This document shows, in pieces, positions 31,774 to 40,684 of a stretch of DNA of 64,000 bases. Both the position numbers and the translations under genes were made by a program. The number at the start of each line of letters is the position of its first letter. Positions within the stretch are counted from its first letter, which is position 1. The notes below the pieces were generated by a model, which saw only the letters and a program-made list of their open reading frames with translations, was not told where the DNA came from and searched no databases. Origin of the DNA: Amycolatopsis pithecellobii (GTDB taxonomy: Bacteria > Actinomycetota > Actinomycetes > Mycobacteriales > Pseudonocardiaceae); assembly GCF_009707865.1 (NCBI RefSeq), contig NZ_WMBA01000024.1, positions 1 to 64,000 on the forward strand, read 5' to 3'.

Positions 31774-32745
31774 GTGCCCGCAGCAGCCAGTGATCAGCAA
31801 ACCCAGTTACTGCACGAGTACATCGCGTCGTGCTCGAACTGGGGCCGCTGGGGTACCGACGACGAAGTCGGCGCGCTCAACCTGGTTGGGCCCGCAGAAG
31901 TGATGCGGGCCGCAGGGCTGGTCAAGAAGGGGACACCGATATCGCTCACGCTGCCCTATGACCAGGCCGGCCCGCAGCCCGGTGGCTTCCGGAACAATCC
32001 GCAACTGCTGCTGACCGCCACCGGGACCGACCACGTCGGAGGCGCCCAAGATCCGCTCCCCGGCGGCTTCGGCCCGTCTCGTGGGTTCGGCTTTTCCGAC
32101 GACGTCCTGGTCATGCCCACCCAGAGTGGCACGCAGTGGGATTCCCTTTCCCACATTTTCTGGGAAGGCCGGATGTTCAACGGCCGACCGGCAGATCAGG
32201 TCAACTCCCGCGGCGCGGCGGCCAACGGAATCGAAAACTACACGGGGCGGATTGTCATGCCCGGCGTTTTGATCGATATGCCCGCTCATCGCGGGGTCGA
32301 CGCGCTCGAGCCGGGCGACGCAATCGAGGCCGCTGAGATAGCCGAATTCCTGGCCGACCACGATCTGACGGTCCAGCCCGGCGACGCGCTGCTGGTTCGG
32401 ACCGGATTCATGGCGGCCCGCCGCGGGAACTGGGGAGACTACGCCGGCGGCGCCGCCCCCGGCCTGTCGCTGCACCTGGCGCCATGGCTGCACTCCCATG
32501 ACATCGCCGCCGTCGCGACCGACACCTGGGGCGTCGAGGTCCGTCCCAATCAAATCGACTACTTCCAGCCCCTGCACATCGTGTCGCTCGTCCACGGCGG
32601 CATCGCCTTCGGTGAAATGTTCGACCTCGACGCGCTCGCAGCAGACTGCGCCCAGGACGGCGTCTACACGTTCATGTTCGTCGCATCCCCCTTGCCCATC
32701 ACCGGCGCTTCGGGGGCTCCCGTCAGCGCTCTGGCCATCAAGTGA
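31774..32745 (+). CDS. Cyclase-family metal hydrolase (kynurenine-formamidase-like)
   Basis: 323 residues, PF04199-type. The family signature HxGTHxDxxxH appears as QSGTQWDSLSH, so the first and second His are Gln here while Asp and the last His remain. Such QSGTQ forms occur in the longer bacterial subgroup, and it is unclear whether they bind metal the same way. The GTG start at 31774 follows AAGGGAG. Within the run it could hydrolyse an amide, lactone or isatin-like ring. Confidence 0.8.
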   Translation: MPAAASDQQTQLLHEYIASCSNWGRWGTDDEVGALNLVGPAEVMRAAGLVKKGTPISLTLPYDQAGPQPGGFRNNPQLLLTATGTDHVGGAQDPLPGGFGPSRGFGFSDDVLVMPTQSGTQWDSLSHIFWEGRMFNGRPADQVNSRGAAANGIENYTGRIVMPGVLIDMPAHRGVDALEPGDAIEAAEIAEFLADHDLTVQPGDALLVRTGFMAARRGNWGDYAGGAAPGLSLHLAPWLHSHDIAAVATDTWGVEVRPNQIDYFQPLHIVSLVHGGIAFGEMFDLDALAADCAQDGVYTFMFVASPLPITGASGAPVSALAIK

Positions 32746-32760
32746 GGAAGTAGATCCATC

Positions 32761-33921
32761 GTGTTCGAACCCTTTCCTGGCAAATACGTCTGGAACATGT
32801 CCGTGTGCCTGTGCCTGGCCGTCGGCGGCCTGATCGGCGAGGTCGACCGTGCCTGCCGCTCCCTGCGCGAGCTGCCCCCCGGTTCCGAAGACGACCAGAC
32901 CCAGGCCTTCTTCGATACCTGGTGCGCCTTGGCCGATGACCTCGTCGCCCTGGCCCAAGACGATGAGAAACATGACCGGCCACGCAGCGCCGGCTTCAAA
33001 TATCAACGGGCATCGGTCTACTACCAGACCGCTGAGCGCATGCAGGCACACTCCTTCGAACCCCGCAAAGTCGCCTACCGCAACGCGCTGGACTACTTCT
33101 CTCGCTACCTTCACCTGACCGGCCAGCCCGCGGAACGCGTCGAGGTCCCCTACGGGTCGAGCACTCTGCCCGCGATCCTCGTTCGGCCCGAGTCGGCCGA
33201 GCCCGCTCCCTGCGTCATTTTCTGGAACGGTCTGGACAGCACCAAGGAGCAGATTTACGGCACGGGCACCGCCCAGGAACTCCGCAATCGCGGGATCGCG
33301 ACGCTCATCGTCGACACTCCCGGCTCCGGTGAGGCGCTGCGGCTCCAAGGGCTGACGGCGACCCCGAACACCGAGATGTGGGCGGCGGCGTGTATCGACT
33401 TCCTCACCGATCTTCCCGACATCGACGAGAGCCTGGTCGGCATGCTGGCCTGGTCGCTCGGCGGGTACTACGGCCCCCGGGCCAACGCCTTCGAATCGCG
33501 CCTGAAATTCGGGGTCGCGTGGGGATCCAACTATGACTGGGGGCAGGTCCAGTTCGACCGGCTCAAGAACCAGGGCGACCGCCCGGTACCCCACTACTGG
33601 GAACACGTGCGGTGGGTATGGGGCTGCCGGGACCAGGCCGAGTTCCTCGAGCTGGCCCCTCACATCACCCTGCGGGGCGTCGCCGACCGCATCACCGTGC
33701 CGTTTCTGGTCGCCCACGGCGAACACGACCGCCAAATCCCGCTGCGCTACGCCTACGACCTGTACCACGACCTGATCAACAGCCCGGCTCGCGAACTCAA
33801 GATCTTCGGCGACGAGGAGGGCGGCGTCGAGCACTGCAGCGTGGACAACCAGCCTGTGGCGCGCGACTACATCTGCGAATGGATCGACCACACCGTCACG
33901 GCACTGAAACACACGCCGTGA
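32761..33921 (+). CDS. Alpha/beta-hydrolase similar to C-C-bond hydrolases of the DHPON hydrolase/FrsA type
   Basis: 386 residues: an N-terminal helical cap of about 130 residues, then the hydrolase core with FWNGLDSTKEQ (oxyanion region), DTPGSGEALRLQG, nucleophile motif AWSLGGYYGPR, acid in GEHDRQIPL and His in GGVEHCS. The capped layout resembles 2,6-dihydroxypseudooxynicotine hydrolase and fungal Ayg1, which cleave a C-C bond next to a ketone on a phenolic ring. GTG 32761 follows GAGGAAG. It may remove an acyl side chain or open a ring-cleavage product. Confidence 0.85.
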   Translation: MFEPFPGKYVWNMSVCLCLAVGGLIGEVDRACRSLRELPPGSEDDQTQAFFDTWCALADDLVALAQDDEKHDRPRSAGFKYQRASVYYQTAERMQAHSFEPRKVAYRNALDYFSRYLHLTGQPAERVEVPYGSSTLPAILVRPESAEPAPCVIFWNGLDSTKEQIYGTGTAQELRNRGIATLIVDTPGSGEALRLQGLTATPNTEMWAAACIDFLTDLPDIDESLVGMLAWSLGGYYGPRANAFESRLKFGVAWGSNYDWGQVQFDRLKNQGDRPVPHYWEHVRWVWGCRDQAEFLELAPHITLRGVADRITVPFLVAHGEHDRQIPLRYAYDLYHDLINSPARELKIFGDEEGGVEHCSVDNQPVARDYICEWIDHTVTALKHTP

Positions 33922-33986
33922 CGAACCGCGCCGCCCTCACCAGGTCGCGCCCGTGTTGGGCACGATATCTGACCTTGGAGCCAGTC

Positions 33987-34919
33987 ATGCACAACCGACT
34001 CTTCCACAGCCTGGGATACCTGGGTGTGACATCGCCGCGGGCCGCGGAATGGCCCGAGTTCGCCACCGACGTGCTCGGCATGGAAGTCGTCACCGGCGAA
34101 GACGGAACGCAACGCATGCGCTGGGACGATCGGGCCTATCGGCTTGCGGTACACCCCGGCGACCAGGACGCGATCGCGTACGTGGGCTGGGAGGTCGCCG
34201 ACTCCGCCACCCTGGCGACAGTCTGCAACGACCTCACCGGCCTCGGGGTACCAGTGCTGGTTGAATCCCGCGACGTTGCGCAGTCCCGCATGGTTCGCGA
34301 ACTCGCCTCCTTCCACGATCCCTTCGGCATCCGGCACGAGGTCTACGCCGGGGCGGTCGAGTTCGACCGGACCTTCCGTGGGGCCCGCCCGACCACATCA
34401 TTCCGGACCGGCGCCCAAGGCCTGGGCCATGCCGTCCTGGTCGTCCCGGATCTCGCGGTCGGCATGACGTTCTACCAGGACACCCTCGGGCTGCGCTGCA
34501 CCGACATCGTCGAGCACGGCCCCGAACTCGGGACTATGGCCTTCTTGCGGTGCAACACCCGGCACCACAGCATCGCCCTGTGGGCGATGCCGGGACAGCT
34601 GCTGGGGCTGCAGCACATCATGGTCGAATCCCAGGACGTCAACGAGGTCGGTCGAGCCTACGATGTGGTGCTGCGCGGAAAATGGGAGATCAGCGCCACC
34701 CTGGGCCGTCATGTGGGCGATGAACAGATGTCGTTCTACACCCGCTCACCCAGCGGATTCGACGTCGAGCTGGGGTGCGACTCCATCGACATCGACGACA
34801 CGACGTGGTCCATGCGCTACATCGACCGGACTGCCGGCGCGGCCAACGAAGTGTGGGGCCACCACTGGCAAAAGCTTGCCCCTCAGAGCTCGCTGCGACC
34901 CACCGGGAAACCGGCATGA
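33987..34919 (+). CDS. Extradiol ring-cleavage dioxygenase (type I, VOC fold)
   Basis: 310 residues, two VOC domains. The iron site is complete: His148 (GLGHAVLVV), His210 (GLQHIMVES) and Glu261 (FDVELGCD), matching BphC/2,3-dihydroxybiphenyl dioxygenase spacing. It should cleave a catechol meta to the hydroxyls. TTGGAG lies seven bases before ATG 33987; the stop overlaps the next start (ATGA). With the FAD hydroxylase and the hydrolase this makes a meta-cleavage set. Confidence 0.93.
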   Translation: MHNRLFHSLGYLGVTSPRAAEWPEFATDVLGMEVVTGEDGTQRMRWDDRAYRLAVHPGDQDAIAYVGWEVADSATLATVCNDLTGLGVPVLVESRDVAQSRMVRELASFHDPFGIRHEVYAGAVEFDRTFRGARPTTSFRTGAQGLGHAVLVVPDLAVGMTFYQDTLGLRCTDIVEHGPELGTMAFLRCNTRHHSIALWAMPGQLLGLQHIMVESQDVNEVGRAYDVVLRGKWEISATLGRHVGDEQMSFYTRSPSGFDVELGCDSIDIDDTTWSMRYIDRTAGAANEVWGHHWQKLAPQSSLRPTGKPA

Positions 34920-35863
34920 TCGACCTCCACGCCCATTTGTTCTTCGATGAACTTCTCGGCCAGGCCGGCGCCTGCGGACCCCGTATCGAGGACACCCCGG
35001 CCGGCTGCAGCCTGGTCACCGGGGGGATGAGCTGGCCACTCGCGAGCCGGTCCGCGCTCACCGTTTCGCCGGGCGAGCGCGTACACGATCTGGACCAAGC
35101 CGGGATCGACCTCCAGATCGTCACGATGTCCCCGCTCTGGCTCTTCCACCACGCGCCGGCGGAAATAGCCGTACCGTTCGCGACCCGAGCGAATGATCTC
35201 CTCGGCCAGTGGTGCGAGAAGACCGACGGCCGAACCCGGCCGCTTGTCCAGCTCCCCACCCAAGACCCGGAAGCGGCGGCAGCGGAACTGCACCGAGGCG
35301 TCGGAGAACTCGGCGCGCTCGGCGGGTTCATCGGATCAGATGCACGGCCGCACTTGGACAGTACCGACCTTGACCCCATCTACTCCGCCTGCGAACAGCT
35401 CGATGTGCCGCTATTCATCCATTCCGCCATGCCCGGTCTCGACGGCCCGCCAGGAGACCCGCGGCTGGACCGCTGGATCGGGCACGCCGTCCTCGGGTAC
35501 CCGCTGGAAGACACCGTCGCCGTCAGCAGCTTTCTGCTCGGCGATGTGCTGGACCGGCATCCGGACCTTGACGTCTGCTTCAGCCACGGCGGCGGCGCAA
35601 TCCCGCTGCTCTGGGGCCGGCTGACCGCCTTCGCGCAGACCGCCCGGTCCCCGGTCGATTCCGAAACGTTGCACCACCACCTGCACCGACTGTGGTTCGA
35701 CCAACATCTGCACTTCGACGCCGGAGTCCGGTTGCTCCGCGAAGTGGCCAACCCCGCTCATCTCGTGTTCGGGTCGAATTTCGGTGGCTGGGACGCCGAA
35801 CACGGACACTCCCATCCGGACCACGCTCTGGTCACCAACGCACGAAGGCTGCTTCGCTTATGA
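34916..35863 (+). CDS. Amidohydrolase_2 (ACMSD-like) with altered metal Asp
   Basis: 315 residues. HxH at 5 and 7 (DLHAHLF), His in FIHSAM and His in CFSHGGGA are the usual ligands of this decarboxylase/hydrolase family. The last ligand, Asp in GSD, reads GSN (near 285) and is followed by FGGWD, so the metal site is altered or uses the later Asp. Family members decarboxylate aromatic or ring-cleavage acids or hydrolyse lactones. The start overlaps the dioxygenase stop and its stop overlaps the ligase start, so it is tightly coupled. Confidence 0.85.
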   Translation: MIDLHAHLFFDELLGQAGACGPRIEDTPAGCSLVTGGMSWPLASRSALTVSPGERVHDLDQAGIDLQIVTMSPLWLFHHAPAEIAVPFATRANDLLGQWCEKTDGRTRPLVQLPTQDPEAAAAELHRGVGELGALGGFIGSDARPHLDSTDLDPIYSACEQLDVPLFIHSAMPGLDGPPGDPRLDRWIGHAVLGYPLEDTVAVSSFLLGDVLDRHPDLDVCFSHGGGAIPLLWGRLTAFAQTARSPVDSETLHHHLHRLWFDQHLHFDAGVRLLREVANPAHLVFGSNFGGWDAEHGHSHPDHALVTNARRLLRL

Positions 35864-37791
35864 GCCGACCCGCCTTCCGGCTGGCCGATTTCGCCGGCTT
35901 CGCCTCCCGACGCACCAGCCTCGACCTGAACGACTACCAGCGCCTGTGGGCGTGGTCGGTCTCGGACCTCACTGCGTTCTGGGGTTCGGTCTGGGACTTT
36001 TTCGGATTGCCGGCCCGATCCCCGGGCGAACCGGTGCTGGCCGACGACCGCATGCCGGGTGCGGTCTGGTTCCCTGACACTGCCCTGAACTTCACCACCG
36101 AAGTCTTTCGGAACCGCCGGCCCACAGACGTTGCGCTGATCGCCGTCAGCGAGACCGGCCCGGACACCACGCTGACGTGGGCAGAGCTGGAAACCCAGGT
36201 CGCCGCTGCGGCCACCGGACTGGCCGAACTGGGTGTCGGGCACAACGACACGGTGGTCGCTTACCTTCCGAATGGTGTTGAGGCCGTCGTGGCGTTCCTT
36301 GCCGCGGCCAGCCTCGGGGCCATCTGGGGTCTGTGCGGTACCGACTACGCACCCGGTGCCGCCGCGGCGCGACTTGCTCAGCTGCGCCCGAAGGTCCTGA
36401 TCGCCGCTACCGGGCACACCCACGCGGGGCGTGCGCACGACGACTCGGCCGGTGTGGACGAACTCCGTGCCGCGCTGCCTGGCCTGGAGCATCTCGTGCT
36501 CGTGGGTGAGACCAGCGCGGCATTCGACGGACATGTCATCACGTGGTCGGATCTCACCGCCGATCGGACCGGGACGCTCGAACCGGTCCTGCTTCCCTTC
36601 GATCATCCGCTGTGGGTGCTGTTTTCCTCCGGCACCACCGGGATCCCGAAAGGCATCATGCACGGGCACGGCGGCGTCGTGCTCGAGCATCTCAAACTCA
36701 ACGCTCTGCACCTGGACCTCGGCCCCGGCGACCGCATGCTCTGGTACACGACTCCGAGCTGGATGATGTGGAACGCGCTGGTGTCCTGCCTGCTCGTCGG
36801 AGCCGCGATCATCTGTGTCGACGGAAGCCCGGCCCACCCCCGAGTAGATCAATTGTGGGCGATCGCCGCGCGGACGGAGGCGACGGTATTGGGGACCAGT
36901 CCGGCGTACCTGTCCGCGTGTCGCAGGGCAGAAGTGAATGTGCGAGGCCATCACCTCGCCGCGCTGCGGACGGTGGGGGTGACCGGCTCGACATTCTCCG
37001 CAGGGCTCTTTTCGTGGCTGGCCAACCAGATTGCCCCAGCTGCGAGGATCGCGGTGACCAGCGGCGGCACCGATGTCGTCACGGCATTCGCCGGCCCTTC
37101 GCCCTGGTTGGAAGTGCGGCCAGGTGAGCTGTCAGGGCCCTGCCTGGGCGTTGCCCTGGAAGCCGTCGACCCGGACGGTGCGCCGGTGCGCGACACAGTG
37201 GGGGAGCTGGTCGTCACGCGTCCGATGCCGTCGATGCCGCTCGGGTTCTGGGACGACCCGGGTGGCGGGCGGCTCCATGCGGCCTACTTCTCCACCTATC
37301 CAGGCATCTGGCGACACGGTGACTGGATCACGGTGACCGGGCGTGGTTCCGTGGTCATCCACGGTCGCTCCGATGCCACCTTGAACAGGCGCGGCATCCG
37401 GATCGGCAGCGCCGACATCTACGCGATCGTCGAGGCACTGCCGTATGTACGCGAGGCACTCGTCGTCGGGGTGGAAGAGCCCCATGACGGCTATTGGATG
37501 CCGATGTTCGTCGCCACCGCAGACGATGTCGAGCTGACCGATCACTGGAAGGCCGAGATCCGCTCGGCAATTGCCACGGGCGCGTCCCCCCGCCATGTTC
37601 CGGACGACATCGTTCAGGTGCCGGCCATCCCGCACACCCGGACCGGCAAGAAGCTCGAAGTGCCGATCAAACGGATCCTCGGCGGCGAATCCCCAGAGTC
37701 GGTTCTCGACCCCACCAGTGTCGACGCGGCAGAGTCGCTGACCTTCTTCCACGACCTCGGCATCGCTCGCGCCCATCATCGATCGGACTGA
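35860..37791 (+). CDS. Acetoacetyl-CoA-synthetase-like acyl-CoA ligase
   Basis: 643 residues from ATG 35860 (ATGA overlap). The N-terminal ACAS_N segment (YQRLWAWSVSDLTAFWGSVWDFFG), AMP-binding loop SSGTTGIPKGIMHGHGG near 266-282, an HGDWITVTGRG segment near 485 and C-terminal catalytic Lys in RTGKKLEVPIKR are all present. Family knowledge: these adenylating enzymes activate acetoacetate or related beta-keto acids. In this setting it may activate a short keto acid released by the ring-cleavage steps, or the aromatic substrate itself. Confidence 0.9.
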   Translation: MSRPAFRLADFAGFASRRTSLDLNDYQRLWAWSVSDLTAFWGSVWDFFGLPARSPGEPVLADDRMPGAVWFPDTALNFTTEVFRNRRPTDVALIAVSETGPDTTLTWAELETQVAAAATGLAELGVGHNDTVVAYLPNGVEAVVAFLAAASLGAIWGLCGTDYAPGAAAARLAQLRPKVLIAATGHTHAGRAHDDSAGVDELRAALPGLEHLVLVGETSAAFDGHVITWSDLTADRTGTLEPVLLPFDHPLWVLFSSGTTGIPKGIMHGHGGVVLEHLKLNALHLDLGPGDRMLWYTTPSWMMWNALVSCLLVGAAIICVDGSPAHPRVDQLWAIAARTEATVLGTSPAYLSACRRAEVNVRGHHLAALRTVGVTGSTFSAGLFSWLANQIAPAARIAVTSGGTDVVTAFAGPSPWLEVRPGELSGPCLGVALEAVDPDGAPVRDTVGELVVTRPMPSMPLGFWDDPGGGRLHAAYFSTYPGIWRHGDWITVTGRGSVVIHGRSDATLNRRGIRIGSADIYAIVEALPYVREALVVGVEEPHDGYWMPMFVATADDVELTDHWKAEIRSAIATGASPRHVPDDIVQVPAIPHTRTGKKLEVPIKRILGGESPESVLDPTSVDAAESLTFFHDLGIARAHHRSD

Positions 37792-37934
37792 TAGCAACCA
37801 TGAAGATGGAGTGGCTTCCGCAATACCGCCAGGCCTGACACCTTGGTGACGTCGATCACGCGGTCGATATTTGTCGGTTCAACTGCAACTCACCGTGGGC
37901 GCCGGCCCGCGTTCACTATACGAAAGGAGAGCCA

Positions 37935-39155
37935 ATGAAGGCCTCGATCTCACCGCCGCGATCGACCCGCCTCGCGCGTTCACGCGCCGGCTCCGCTGCC
38001 GCTTTGGCCGTCGCATCGCTTCTACTCCTGCCGGCCTGTGCCAGCTCCAGCGGCGGCGCCGGCAGCGATAGCGCAGCGTCGGCCGGCGGCACGGCGTCCA
38101 CGACGTCCGCGGGCACCACGGCCAAGGCCGCCCTTGCCGAGCAAGCCAAGCCACTCACGACCGTCGCGGACGCCGGCAAGGCGTTCGATACGAAGGCGCT
38201 GGCCGGGAAGACGGTCTACTACGTCCCCCTCGTGCTCAAGGCCGACTACTTCCAAACCGTCAACACGCTGCTGCAGTCGATCTTCGCCTCCGTCGGCGTG
38301 CACCTGCAGTCGTGCGATGCCAACGCGAACCCTTCCGGTATCGCTTCCTGCCTCGATCAAGCCGTCGCCGGACACGCCGGCGCGATTTTGACCGACTACA
38401 TCCCCTACGAGTTGGCGCCCACGTCCTTCAGCGCGGTTCAAAAGGCCGGCATACCCGTCTACATCGGAGGCGAGTCCGCACCGGCCGACGTCACGGCAAC
38501 CCCGACGTTGCGGTTCGACAATCCCGACACCTACCAGTTCGCGACAATGCGCGGCATCATGAACACGGCGATCGCCGACTCCAACGGCAAGGGCCACATC
38601 CTGTTCCTCTCCACCCATGACGACCCGGCAGTGACACGGGCAGGCGAGTACGCCCAAACCTATGTCGCGACGGCCTGCCCGGACTGCGTGCTGACCACCA
38701 AACTCGTCTCGATTTCCCAGATTCGGACGCTGCCGTCACTGGTCAGCAGCGAACTGGTCAAGGATCCGTCGATCACCTATGTGATCCCGCAGTACGACTC
38801 CTACCTGGCCCCCGCGATCTCCGGAATCCAGTCCGCAGGCAAAACCGGCACCATCAAACTTGCCAGCGCAAACGCGTCCCTGGCGAATCTCCCCGCGGTC
38901 AAGACCAACCCGCAGGTGATGGCCGCGGTCGGCCATGACACGGCTTACTCCGCGTGGAGCATGGCCGACGCCGCGCTGCGGCTGCTGGCCGGCCAGACTC
39001 CGCCGGACTCCTATCCGGTGCCGGTCCGTGCGTTCGCCAAGGACAACGTCACCGGTCTCGATCTGACGACCGCGGGCGAAGCGAGCGGCAAGTGGTTCGG
39101 CGACGCCGCGGCGTACCAGGCCTCGTTCAAGAAGTTGTGGGGCTTGTCGTCATGA
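37935..39155 (+). CDS. ABC transporter substrate-binding lipoprotein (ribose/RbsB type)
   Basis: 406 residues. Signal peptide with lipobox LLPAC (Cys near 34), a Ser/Gly/Ala/Thr-rich linker, then a type I periplasmic-binding fold (AGKTVYYVPLVLKADYFQTV, AGHAGAILTDYIP, GHILFLSTHDDPAV). Strong AAAGGAGAG site before ATG 37935. It should catch the substrate outside the membrane for the ATPase and permease that follow. The carbohydrate-type family does not prove a sugar substrate; several members take up aromatic glycosides or polyols. Confidence 0.93.
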   Translation: MKASISPPRSTRLARSRAGSAAALAVASLLLLPACASSSGGAGSDSAASAGGTASTTSAGTTAKAALAEQAKPLTTVADAGKAFDTKALAGKTVYYVPLVLKADYFQTVNTLLQSIFASVGVHLQSCDANANPSGIASCLDQAVAGHAGAILTDYIPYELAPTSFSAVQKAGIPVYIGGESAPADVTATPTLRFDNPDTYQFATMRGIMNTAIADSNGKGHILFLSTHDDPAVTRAGEYAQTYVATACPDCVLTTKLVSISQIRTLPSLVSSELVKDPSITYVIPQYDSYLAPAISGIQSAGKTGTIKLASANASLANLPAVKTNPQVMAAVGHDTAYSAWSMADAALRLLAGQTPPDSYPVPVRAFAKDNVTGLDLTTAGEASGKWFGDAAAYQASFKKLWGLSS

Positions 39156-40681
39156 CCGATGCTGCGCCGCTGGAAGTCGTGGGCCTGTCGAAGTCCTTCG
39201 GCTCCGTGAAAGCTCTACGCGACGTCGACCTCACCGTTCGTCGTGGCGAGGTGCACGGGCTGGTGGGCCAGAACGGATCGGGCAAGTCGACCCTGGTCAA
39301 GGTCCTCGCCGGCTATCACGCGCCCGACCGGGGGAGCGTCATCAAGGTCGAGGGCAAAGACCTGGGCGCGCAACCCAAGCTCCGGCACATGCGGGAGGCG
39401 GGCATCGCCATCGTGCACCAGGACTTCGGGCTGGTGCTGAACAAGTCGGTCGCCGAGAACATCGCGGTCGGCAGCTTCGTCCCGGCCCGGTGGAGCCGGC
39501 GGGTGAACTGGCGGCGCGAGGAGCAGGTCGCGGCCGATCTGTTGTCCCGCCTCGAATCACACATCGATCCGCGCGCGATGATCGAGGACCTGTCACCGGC
39601 AGATCGCTCGATCGTCGCGATTGCGCGGGCACTGCGCAATCAGCGTCCCGGCAGCGGGGTCATCGTGTTGGACGAGTCCACGCGGGCGCTACCGAAGGAT
39701 GCGCTGGAGGACTTCTACCGCACCCTGCGGGGAGTGGTGGCCGCGGGCGGCTCGGCGCTGATGATCTCGCACAATCTCGAGGAGATCATGCAGGTCACCG
39801 ACCGGGTGACGGTGCTGCGCGACGGAGCCAAGTCCGGTCCGACGATGACGACCCGCGACAGCTCCGAAGCAGAGATCGCCCTGCTGATGCTCGGCAAGAT
39901 CGTCACTCAGGACGTCCATACCCGGGTCAACGAGTCACCGCGCGCACCCATCCAGGTGCGGGGCCTGTCCGGGCGTCTGCTGACGGGTGCCGATCTCACC
40001 GTCCGCCCGGGTGAGGTCCTCGGGGTGAGCGGGGTGGCCGGCTCCGGCTGGGACGAGTTGCCCTATCTGCTGACGGGGGCACGCCGAGCGTCCTCGGGGA
40101 CGGTGGAGATCGACGGCCGCGTCATCGATCTGTCCACGGCAGGGCCGGCTCGCTGCATTGCCGCCGGTCTTGCATTGCTGCCCGAACACCGCATCGATCA
40201 CGGCCTGGCCATGACCCTGACCGTGGCTGAGAACATCACGCTTCCCCGGGTGCGTCGCCGGGGCAGCCCGTGGCATATCGGTCGCCGGTGGCAGCGTCGG
40301 GAGACTGACGCCGTCCTGGACGGGCTCGACGTCCGGCCCCGCCGGGCCGACATCCCGGTCGGCCAGCTCAGCGGAGGAAATCAGCAGAAAGTGATGCTCG
40401 GAAAGTGGCTTGAGGGTCAACCGGAGTTGCTCGTTCTCCACGAACCCACGCAGGCGGTCGATGTCGGTGCCCGCGAGGACATCCTGAAGGCCATCGCCGC
40501 GATCGCCGGCCGGGGCGTCGCCGTTGTCGTCGCCTCGATCCAGCCGGCCGATCTCGCAGCGGTCTGTAACCGCGTCCTGATCTTTCATTCCGGTCGAGTA
40601 ACCCACGAACTGTTCGCACCGGCTCCCGATGACATCGTTGATGCCGTGTATGGCGGTCATCTCGAGCTGCAGGAAGGCTGA
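39152..40681 (+). CDS. ABC transporter ATPase, two nucleotide-binding domains (RbsA type)
   Basis: 509 residues. Domain 1: Walker A GQNGSGKST near 40, Walker B VIVLDEST, and an unusual signature LSPADR where LSGGxx is expected. Domain 2: the Walker A region is degenerate (GVAGSGWDELP), the signature LSGGNQQKV is intact, and the Walker B region has LLVLHEPTQAVDVGAR. This complementary loss is typical of sugar-type (CUT2) ATPases, so only one full ATP site forms. Starts in an ATGA overlap with the binding protein. Confidence 0.94.
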   Translation: MTDAAPLEVVGLSKSFGSVKALRDVDLTVRRGEVHGLVGQNGSGKSTLVKVLAGYHAPDRGSVIKVEGKDLGAQPKLRHMREAGIAIVHQDFGLVLNKSVAENIAVGSFVPARWSRRVNWRREEQVAADLLSRLESHIDPRAMIEDLSPADRSIVAIARALRNQRPGSGVIVLDESTRALPKDALEDFYRTLRGVVAAGGSALMISHNLEEIMQVTDRVTVLRDGAKSGPTMTTRDSSEAEIALLMLGKIVTQDVHTRVNESPRAPIQVRGLSGRLLTGADLTVRPGEVLGVSGVAGSGWDELPYLLTGARRASSGTVEIDGRVIDLSTAGPARCIAAGLALLPEHRIDHGLAMTLTVAENITLPRVRRRGSPWHIGRRWQRRETDAVLDGLDVRPRRADIPVGQLSGGNQQKVMLGKWLEGQPELLVLHEPTQAVDVGAREDILKAIAAIAGRGVAVVVASIQPADLAAVCNRVLIFHSGRVTHELFAPAPDDIVDAVYGGHLELQEG

Positions 40682-40684
40682 CCC

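Noticed and set aside
37792-37934. Small frame after the acyl-CoA ligase (MKMEWLPQYRQA)
   Set aside because: Only 12 codons with no ribosome site; treated as intergenic.
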